From CAZMNF01 sp964567595 (lineage in GTDB: Bacteria > Bipolaricaulota > Bipolaricaulia > RBG-16-55-9), in the NCBI GenBank assembly GCA_964567595.1, contig CAZMNF010000064.1, positions 1 through 7,630 of the forward strand: a DNA stretch of 7,630 nt, read 5' to 3'. Within the stretch, counting starts at the first letter, position 1. Every line of letters starts with the position of its first letter. Below are positions 1 through 4,207 of the stretch, in pieces. The translations under genes and the position numbers were made by a program. The notes beneath the pieces were generated by a model, which saw nothing but the letters and a program-made list of their open reading frames with translations, made no database searches and was not told where the DNA came from.

Positions 1-44
1 GCCGAGCCGCTCGTCCGCAGAAACCGTCGTCTCGTCCAAATCAT
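1..44 (-). CDS. Tat-exported protein, N-terminal fragment cut by window edge
   Basis: Only the first 14 codons plus two bases lie in the window. The ATG at 44 is preceded by GGGGAGGAG (52-60) with a 7-nt spacer, and the frame stays open to the edge. The peptide reads MIWTRRRFLRTSGS followed by Ala (GC plus any base). TRRRFLR fits the twin-arginine consensus (S/T-R-R-x-F-L-K), so the product is probably folded in the cytoplasm and exported by Tat. It starts 5 nt after the stop of the upstream IPT-like gene, so the two are probably co-transcribed and translationally linked. Nothing can be said of the mature protein. Another ATG at 49, overlapping the upstream stop, closes after two codons and is not used. 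Confidence 0.72.
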   Translation of the reverse strand, partial: MIWTRRRFLRTSGS

Positions 45-48
45 GGCA

Positions 49-1491
49 TCACTCCTCCCCTGCATTCTCCACATGGAAAACGTGCCGCACGTGGAACCCG
101 TGCGGGTGGTCGCGCCAGGTCAGGATCGGGCGGCGGAAGTAGATCGGCTTGGCGTCGCCCTCGACGCTGTCGGGCGGGTTGCGGAACGTGGGATAGAACT
201 CAACGTAGTGATAGCCCGGAGCGCCCGTGGCGTAGATCTCAGGCGAGATCTTGCCCATGAGATCCGCCCCACAGGTGTAGCCGATATAGGCGTTGTCGTA
301 GCAGGCGGCTACCTCGTTCTCGTGCTCCGTCCAGCCGACGCCCTCCATTTCGGCATGGATCTGCGTGCCGACGGGTCCGGCCTTCGGCTGAATGGGAAAC
401 GGCCGTCGCCCGAGGGTCACATAGGTCTGCGCGAGGCACTCGTCGCCGTGCCAAGCTTGGACGGGATGGGCGCCACCTTGGACGCTTTCGGGAACCACGG
501 TCGTCTCGAATCGCCCATCATGGTCGGTAGTGACTGTGGCTAGCGTCCGCGGGATCTCGGAGAACCCGGTCCCGAACGTGCCCGGCTCGACTTCGGTGAC
601 GCGGTCGCCGCCCACGTCGAGCCAGCGCAGCTCCAGGTTCGCGTTGGCAGGCAGATTCTCGCCATAGAACCGCAGCGCCGATCGCGCGGGGACTTCCGCA
701 AAATCCGTCCACAACAGAGGCGAGTTTTGCGCCTCGCTAGGGCGATTCGCCCGGCGTTCCGGCTGGAGCTGCTCGCGAGCCGGCGGCGGCATCACGGGAA
801 CTCCATCGGTGATTTCAAATGTCAGTTGAGGCTGTTTGACGTGGCTGTACGGCGAGACGCCGTGCTGGATGAAGGGTTGTCCGTAGGGCGCCCCCTTGAC
901 CTCCAGCAGATGTGGGCCGTTGTGGCCCGTGGCGGGGATCTCGATCTCAGCCGTTCCTCGCGTCGTCACCGCGGTGATGTTGCCCACGTAACGATTGTCG
1001 TAGAAGAGCTGGTACCACCCTTCAAACGGATGGCCCACGTTCAACCCGTAGACCGTCAGCTGGATGGGCGTCCCGAGCGGACCGGCCTCGGGCGTCAACT
1101 CCGCGCTGACGTCGACCCGGAACCCGAGCTTGTTGAGGCGGCGTCCCGCGGGATCGACCGCGTAGATGTCGTGCATGCCGCCGTAGTCTTCCGGGACGGT
1201 CAGCGTCGTCTGAAAACAGCCGTCGCCGTCGGTCTCCACCTCACCGAGCGTCTCGACGCGGTCCCACAGCTCGACGCCGTAGAACTTCTCCCAGTCGACG
1301 CCGTCACGCTGCTCGATGCTCCAGTCGGCATCGTAGGTTTCCCAGACAAGCGTCAGTCGGGTATCCGCTGGCAGCTCCTTGCCGCTCAGGATCATCGGGG
1401 TGCCCACGGGGCCGTGGGTCGGCTCCACTGACAGCCGGCCCACGAACCTGCTCGGCGTCGAGGCCGCGCGGACCGGGGCGTTTGCGGCCAT
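49..1491 (-). CDS. IPT/TIG-like beta-domain protein with A-B-A-B duplicated layout
   Basis: A 480-residue protein with no catalytic motif I recognise. It looks like four immunoglobulin-like beta domains in two duplicated pairs. A-type domains span about 21-127 and 262-360; they share LPA(D/N)-x2-L-x-L-x-W (40-50, 280-290) and TD-x-DG-x-F-x-TT-x-VPE (87-101, 322-335). B-type domains span about 131-230 and 366-460; they share AGP-x-GT-x-I (136-143, 371-378), YDN-x-Y-x-G (164-170, 398-404) and EI-x-ATG (184-189, 418-423). The GPxGTxI opening recalls IPT/TIG domains. A Pro- and charge-rich linker (about 231-258) joins the halves. The C-terminus has five His within 462-473. The ATG at 1491 has AAAGGAG just upstream. 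No hydrophobic signal sequence follows it, which is odd because both flanking genes encode Tat substrates. Role unknown; a structural or binding role, perhaps in a complex with an exported partner, is a guess. Confidence 0.85.
   Translation of the reverse strand: MAANAPVRAASTPSRFVGRLSVEPTHGPVGTPMILSGKELPADTRLTLVWETYDADWSIEQRDGVDWEKFYGVELWDRVETLGEVETDGDGCFQTTLTVPEDYGGMHDIYAVDPAGRRLNKLGFRVDVSAELTPEAGPLGTPIQLTVYGLNVGHPFEGWYQLFYDNRYVGNITAVTTRGTAEIEIPATGHNGPHLLEVKGAPYGQPFIQHGVSPYSHVKQPQLTFEITDGVPVMPPPAREQLQPERRANRPSEAQNSPLLWTDFAEVPARSALRFYGENLPANANLELRWLDVGGDRVTEVEPGTFGTGFSEIPRTLATVTTDHDGRFETTVVPESVQGGAHPVQAWHGDECLAQTYVTLGRRPFPIQPKAGPVGTQIHAEMEGVGWTEHENEVAACYDNAYIGYTCGADLMGKISPEIYATGAPGYHYVEFYPTFRNPPDSVEGDAKPIYFRRPILTWRDHPHGFHVRHVFHVENAGEE
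52..60 (-). promoter_or_regulatory. Ribosome binding site that fixes the start of the edge gene
   Basis: GGGGAGGAG on the minus strand lies inside the last codons of the upstream gene, 7 nt before ATG 44. It is the main evidence that the 44-nt stub is a true gene start. Confidence 0.65.
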
Positions 1492-1545
1492 GCGTCACTC
1501 CTTTCGCTTTGGCTGTCGTGCACGATAATTCGCGTGTCTCAGGGC

Positions 1546-1580
1546 AAAAGAAAGAGGGCGGGGGGTGATGCCCCGCCCTC
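1546..1580 (-). terminator. Intrinsic terminator after the Tat beta-protein gene
   Basis: Reading the minus strand, a perfect 10-bp GC-rich stem (arms 1580-1571 and 1563-1554, GAGGGCGGGG paired with CCCCGCCCTC) with a 7-nt loop is followed at once by TTTCTTTT (1553-1546). It starts 13 nt after the stop codon at 1593. It should end most transcripts of the upstream gene, so the IPT-like gene needs either read-through or a promoter in the roughly 60 nt that remain. I see no convincing promoter there. Confidence 0.85.
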
Positions 1581-1592
1581 GAAACGTCGACG

Positions 1593-2141
1593 TTACTCCA
1601 CTGTCAGAGCGTACGGGAAGGTAACGGAGTCGGTCGAGCCCAAGATCTCCAAGGACCCGGTGCCGCCGTCGCCGTCCTCCACCGTGAGGGTGTACTTGAC
1701 GCGGCCGCTGACGTTGGGCGGGATCGTCCACGCTGCCGTCCAGAAGAAGATCTGGTCGTCGCTGTCCGGCGGGTGCGGGCCGTGCTCCATCTCCAGGGTG
1801 TCTTGGCCCTCGACCTCGACGGTCATGGACAAGCCACGGCTCTCCACGGCATCGGTCGAGTTGACCAGCTCGCCCGTGCTGGCGTCGTAGACCATGGCGC
1901 GCCAGACGACCTGCTCGCCCTGGTTGAACACCGTGGTGCCCACGCAGGATGGGCCGGTCGGATCGCCGCCCGTGCCTCGCGCGACGTCGGCCACGATGAC
2001 GTAGTCTTGGCCATTCTGGGCCGCGGCCTTGAAGTTGCTGAACGCCCACTGGGTGAACGCCAGACCTCCGGCCGCGGCGGCCGCATTACGGAGAAAACTG
2101 CGGCGGTTGAGCCCCTGTTCTTGGACGGTGTCTGTTGCCAT
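1593..2141 (-). CDS. Tat-exported small beta-rich protein of unknown function
   Basis: A 182-residue protein with a clear twin-arginine signal: LNRRSFLRNA at 11-20 (R13, R14), a hydrophobic Ala/Gly stretch at about 20-36, and a likely signal peptidase site after the AAA at 39-41, before QN. The mature part (about 140 residues) is rich in alternating beta-type sequence. Its most distinctive stretch is HGPHPP (120-125) followed by FFWTAAWTIPPNVSG (132-146). It ends in a strand-like DGDGGTGSLEI section and has one Cys (C66) in the mature chain. There are no heme motifs and no recognised metal site. The ATG at 2141 is preceded by GGAGGAG. The gene lies 116 nt after the DoxX-family gene and has its own terminator. 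I do not recognise the family; an extracytoplasmic Ig-like fold is likely, function unknown. Confidence 0.85.
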   Translation of the reverse strand: MATDTVQEQGLNRRSFLRNAAAAAGGLAFTQWAFSNFKAAAQNGQDYVIVADVARGTGGDPTGPSCVGTTVFNQGEQVVWRAMVYDASTGELVNSTDAVESRGLSMTVEVEGQDTLEMEHGPHPPDSDDQIFFWTAAWTIPPNVSGRVKYTLTVEDGDGGTGSLEILGSTDSVTFPYALTVE

Positions 2142-2222
2142 AGAACTCCTCCTTTTGCTAGGAGTGCAAATCGGTTTGAATGTTTCCCCTTATCCGGGTG
2201 GTCTCGACGTCCTCTTTGGCCC

Positions 2223-2240
2223 CCTCCGTCTGGACGGAGG
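2223..2240. repeat. Short inverted repeat between the DoxX and Tat-protein genes
   Basis: CCTCCGTC and GACGGAGG are perfect complements separated by two bases, so RNA could form a 7-bp stem with a 4-nt loop. It lies 17 nt past the DoxX stop codon. There is no T-run on the minus-strand 3' side, so it is not a standard intrinsic terminator. It could stabilise or process a shared leftward transcript. The rest of the 116-nt gap shows only the next gene's ribosome binding site. Confidence 0.4.
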
Positions 2241-2257
2241 AAGCCCCGTCCCCGTTG

Positions 2258-2785
2258 TTAGCCCGTCACATAGCGCAGAATGGGAAAGCGCTCCTCGTAG
2301 GGACGGATAAAGCGATCCAGCCCCCAGTGATAGCCCGGCCCCAGTGCGGGGAACAGCGCGAAAATCAAGAAGTAGATCAACTGCTGGTTGACCCAGCCGA
2401 ACTGGGGCGGGATGTTGGACAGATAGAACGTGATCATCATGAGGGCACCGCCGATCGCGGCAAGCCGGACGAACAGCCCCAGGATCATGGCCGCTCCCAC
2501 GGCGATGGACCCGAAGATAACCAGGAACAGAATCACCGGGCTCTCCCAAAGCGCCAAAAAGGGACCGGCAAATGGCCCTTCCACGGTTCGGGGCAGGAAG
2601 CCTCCGATCTGCACCCAGGCGTCCCAGCCGCCCTCCGTCAGCAGTCGGACGCCGACCGTCAACACGAGCGCGCCGAGCGCCACCCGCATAAGCAACATCC
2701 AGAACTTCGTTAAGGTGCTCGGCTCAGCGGACGGCGCCTGTTGAGCCGTCTGAATTTGACTGCTGGCCTGTTGTCCTGCACTCAT
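2258..2785 (-). CDS. DoxX-family integral membrane protein
   Basis: A 175-residue protein with four predicted membrane helices at about 28-48, 83-103, 106-124 and 133-152. Before them is a polar, Gln-rich N-terminal tail of about 25 residues. The helix 3-4 region, with LFVRLAAIGGAL, FYLSNIPPQFGW and LIYFL followed by GLDRFIR, is typical of the DoxX/DoxD family. The best-known members are the small subunits of thiosulfate:quinone oxidoreductase in Acidianus; most bacterial members have no proven function. The start is chosen at ATG 2785 because GAGGTG lies 6 nt upstream; a GTG at 2794 in frame would overlap that site. It is the first gene of the leftward set and divergent from the Rieske operon. 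A quinone-linked redox role would fit the neighbourhood but is inference. Confidence 0.82.
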   Translation of the reverse strand: MSAGQQASSQIQTAQQAPSAEPSTLTKFWMLLMRVALGALVLTVGVRLLTEGGWDAWVQIGGFLPRTVEGPFAGPFLALWESPVILFLVIFGSIAVGAAMILGLFVRLAAIGGALMMITFYLSNIPPQFGWVNQQLIYFLIFALFPALGPGYHWGLDRFIRPYEERFPILRYVTG

Positions 2786-2791
2786 GATGAT

Positions 2792-2797
2792 CACCTC
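2792..2797 (-). promoter_or_regulatory. Ribosome binding site deciding the DoxX start
   Basis: GAGGTG on the minus strand, 6 nt before ATG 2785. It overlaps the in-frame GTG at 2794, which argues against the longer start. Confidence 0.6.
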
Positions 2798-2800
2798 GAA

Positions 2801-2856
2801 TGATCTTAATCAAGATTGTACATGACCGCAATCAAGTCCAGCCATGATCCAGATCA
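2801..2856. promoter_or_regulatory. Three phased CRP/FNR-type dyads next to the DoxX gene
   Basis: Three TGA-N6-TCA dyads start at 2801 (TGATCTTAATCA), 2823 (TGACCGCAATCA) and 2845 (TGATCCAGATCA), with centres exactly 22 bp apart. The first, extended to ATGAT-CTTA-ATCAA at 2800-2813, matches the FNR consensus TTGAT-N4-ATCAA at 9 of 10 positions. The third has perfect 6-bp arms (ATGATC/GATCAT). A family regulator is likely to bind here. The first two dyads flank the predicted leftward start point, a position better suited to repression than to activation of the DoxX gene. Confidence 0.55.
2808..2820 (-). promoter_or_regulatory. Possible DoxX promoter (-10 element and start point)
   Basis: On the minus strand TACAAT (2820-2815) matches the sigma-70 -10 consensus at 5 of 6 bases and puts the start point near 2808, leaving a short leader before ATG 2785. 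There is no convincing -35 at the right distance. The dyad centred at 2850.5 would lie at about -42.5, where a class II activator could replace it. Confidence 0.35.
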
Positions 2857-2857
2857 T

Positions 2858-2873
2858 TCGATCAGGATATCGA
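2858..2873. repeat. Inverted repeat TCGAT-N6-ATCGA
   Basis: Perfect 5-bp arms at 2858-2862 and 2869-2873 with a 6-bp spacer, directly beside the three-dyad block. It has the same overall size as the dyads but a different core, so it may be a site for a second regulator or chance. Confidence 0.25.
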
Positions 2874-2925
2874 CTTATCACGATCGGCCACGACGCCCAC
2901 GGGCCGCCGACCCGTGACCTGCGAC

Positions 2926-2959
2926 TGATGTAGCTCAGTCCGCTTTCTGATGTTGCTCA
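2926..2959. promoter_or_regulatory. Two phased CRP/FNR-type dyads upstream of the Rieske operon
   Basis: TGATGTAGCTCA (2926-2937) and TGATGTTGCTCA (2948-2959) are near-identical dyads within a 13-bp direct repeat (12 of 13 bases the same), with centres 22 bp apart. They share the TGAT half-site with the dyads beside the DoxX gene but end in CTCA rather than ATCA. The nearer one is centred at -41.5 relative to the start point implied by the -10 element at 2983, and the farther one at -63.5. Confidence 0.5.
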
Positions 2960-2982
2960 TAGGTAGGTGGTTCGACCGCGCC

Positions 2983-2995
2983 TAACATGGCATCT
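2983..2995 (+). promoter_or_regulatory. Likely promoter core of the Rieske-cytochrome operon
   Basis: TAACAT (2983-2988) matches the -10 consensus at 4 of 6 bases, with a start point near 2995. There is no -35 hexamer; the dyad at 2948-2959 occupies that place, as in class II CRP/FNR promoters. This would give a leader of about 62 nt before the Rieske start. The remaining leader shows no clear structure. Confidence 0.4.
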
Positions 2996-3041
2996 GAAGC
3001 GTCATTTGGACGTACGGTGATTTCCCTGGTTGACAGTGTGC

Positions 3042-3049
3042 AAGGAGGG
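3042..3049 (+). promoter_or_regulatory. Ribosome binding site deciding the Rieske start
   Basis: AAGGAGGG lies 7 nt before GTG 3057. An in-frame TTG at 3030 lies upstream of it and would leave this strong site inside the gene, so GTG 3057 is preferred. Confidence 0.7.
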
Positions 3050-3056
3050 AGCGCTC

Positions 3057-3536
3057 GTGGCACCCGACAACCGGCAGCCGGCGTCGGCCGATCCCGAACG
3101 GCGCTCGTTCCTTCAGCGCCTGCTGCAGACCGTCTGCGGCATTGGCGGGCTCGGGCTCCTCGGCGGCATCGGCAGCTTCCTCCTTCCGCCCGAACGCCAA
3201 GCGTTCCGTCCCGGGCCGGCCCGCTTGCACGTCGGCCCCGCAGACGCTTTTGCAGTTGGCGAGGGTCGACAGGTCCAATTTGAGGGCACTCCCGTCTGGG
3301 TCTTGAGGCTGCCCAGCGGGTTCACCGCGTTCAGTGCGATCTGCACGCACAAGGGCTGCATCATCGACTGGGACGGCACGCGTCGGCTGCTTCGCTGTCC
3401 CTGCCACGAGGGGCTTTACGACACGCACGGCAACGTCGCGTCCGGACTTCCGCGGCGGCCGCTGCCGCGCCTCAACGTCGGCGTCGTGCGGGGTGAGGTG
3501 GTCTTGACCGCCGAGGAGAGCGAGGACGCCGCATGA
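3057..3536 (+). CDS. qcrA: Rieske [2Fe-2S] protein of a cytochrome bc complex
   Basis: A 159-residue Rieske subunit that takes the first electron from quinol at the Qo site of a bc/b6f-type complex. The N-terminus has a Tat-like ERRSFLQR (R15, R16) followed by one membrane helix (about 25-43) that probably stays as an anchor. The cluster ligands are all present: box I CTHKGC (C96, H98) and box II CPCH (C114, H117), with C101 and C116 placed for the usual disulfide. Box II continues EGLYD rather than the GS-x-YD of high-potential Rieske proteins. The Ser that hydrogen-bonds the cluster is therefore Gly119, while Tyr121 is kept, which suggests a lower potential as in menaquinol-oxidising complexes. 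The start is GTG 3057. The gene overlaps the cytochrome b gene by ATGA and opens the operon. Confidence 0.95.
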   Translation: MAPDNRQPASADPERRSFLQRLLQTVCGIGGLGLLGGIGSFLLPPERQAFRPGPARLHVGPADAFAVGEGRQVQFEGTPVWVLRLPSGFTAFSAICTHKGCIIDWDGTRRLLRCPCHEGLYDTHGNVASGLPRRPLPRLNVGVVRGEVVLTAEESEDAA

Positions 3537-4207
3537 GCATCTGGTCGCGCGCGCGGACGTCACTCGGCCGAGAACTGGACCGACCCGTCTCGACGACGAT
3601 CGGGTGGCGACACGCGTTCGGCGCCTTGGCCGTCTTCTTCTTCGCTGTGGAGGTCCTGACGGGGATTCTCCTCATGGTCTACTACCAACCCACCGCCGGC
3701 GACGCCTACGAGAGCATCCAGTACATCATGAGCACGGCGAGCCTCGGCTGGCTCGTGCGCGGGCTCCACGTCTGGGCCGGGTCGCTGCTCGTGCTGTTCG
3801 CGCTCTTGCACTTGGCCCGCGTCTGGATCCAGGGGGCCTACCGGGGCGGCCGCGGCTTCAATTGGGCCATCGGCGTCCTGTTGCTGCTGTTGCTCTTGGC
3901 CTTCGGGTTCACGGGCATGCTGCTGCCGTGGGACCAGGCCGCGTTCTGGACGATCGACGAGGCCCGCGAGGCGATCGCGGGCGTGCCGTTCTTGGGGCCG
4001 TTGCTGCTGGGCGTGCTCTGGGGCGGCATCGAGGAACTGGGCGAGGGCGCGCTGTTGCGCTTCTACGTCTTCCACGTCGGGCTGCTGCCCTGGATCACCG
4101 TGGCGCTGTTGGGGCTGCACGTGTATCTGGTCGGCCGACAGGGGCTCCACCGCCCTGACGACCATGCTCGCGAGGAGCATGCCCGCGAGGAGGAGGTTGA
4201 GAAATGA
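3533..4207 (+). CDS. qcrB: Cytochrome b6-type subunit (N-terminal half of cytochrome b)
   Basis: A 224-residue four-helix cytochrome b, the length of b6/QcrB rather than full cytochrome b. It carries two b hemes and part of both quinone sites. Helix B has H79 and H93 (13 residues between), helix D has H181 and H196 (14 between, the b6f-type spacing). Other b6 landmarks are YYQPT (50-54), SIQYIM (61-66), GFTG-x3-PWDQ (125-135) and RFY-x2-H. The position of the b6 Cys that binds heme c_n (C35 in spinach) is Ala28, so that extra heme is probably not covalently held. The C-terminus ends in an acidic, charged tail (about 209-224). GAGGAGAGCGAGG precedes the start. It overlaps the Rieske gene and the next gene by 4 nt each, implying tightly coupled synthesis of the complex. 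Confidence 0.95.
   Translation: MSIWSRARTSLGRELDRPVSTTIGWRHAFGALAVFFFAVEVLTGILLMVYYQPTAGDAYESIQYIMSTASLGWLVRGLHVWAGSLLVLFALLHLARVWIQGAYRGGRGFNWAIGVLLLLLLLAFGFTGMLLPWDQAAFWTIDEAREAIAGVPFLGPLLLGVLWGGIEELGEGALLRFYVFHVGLLPWITVALLGLHVYLVGRQGLHRPDDHAREEHAREEEVEK

Noticed and set aside
727..1431. Plus-strand frame of 234 codons opposite the IPT-like gene
   Set aside because: Arg-rich, no domain, no ribosome site; the minus-strand frame shows clear internal protein repeats and is the real gene.
1491..1553. Possible promoter for the IPT-like gene (TTGCCC at the U-tract end, AT-rich GAATTAT)
   Set aside because: No hexamer pair with acceptable spacing; left as unknown.
3030..3035. Perfect TTGACA as a -35 box, and TTG 3030 as an alternative Rieske start
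   Set aside because: No -10 element lies 16-18 bp downstream, and the ribosome site at 3042-3049 lies after the TTG and before GTG 3057.
2982..3563. Minus-strand frame opposite the Rieske gene
   Set aside because: The plus strand encodes both intact Rieske boxes; the antisense product has no features.
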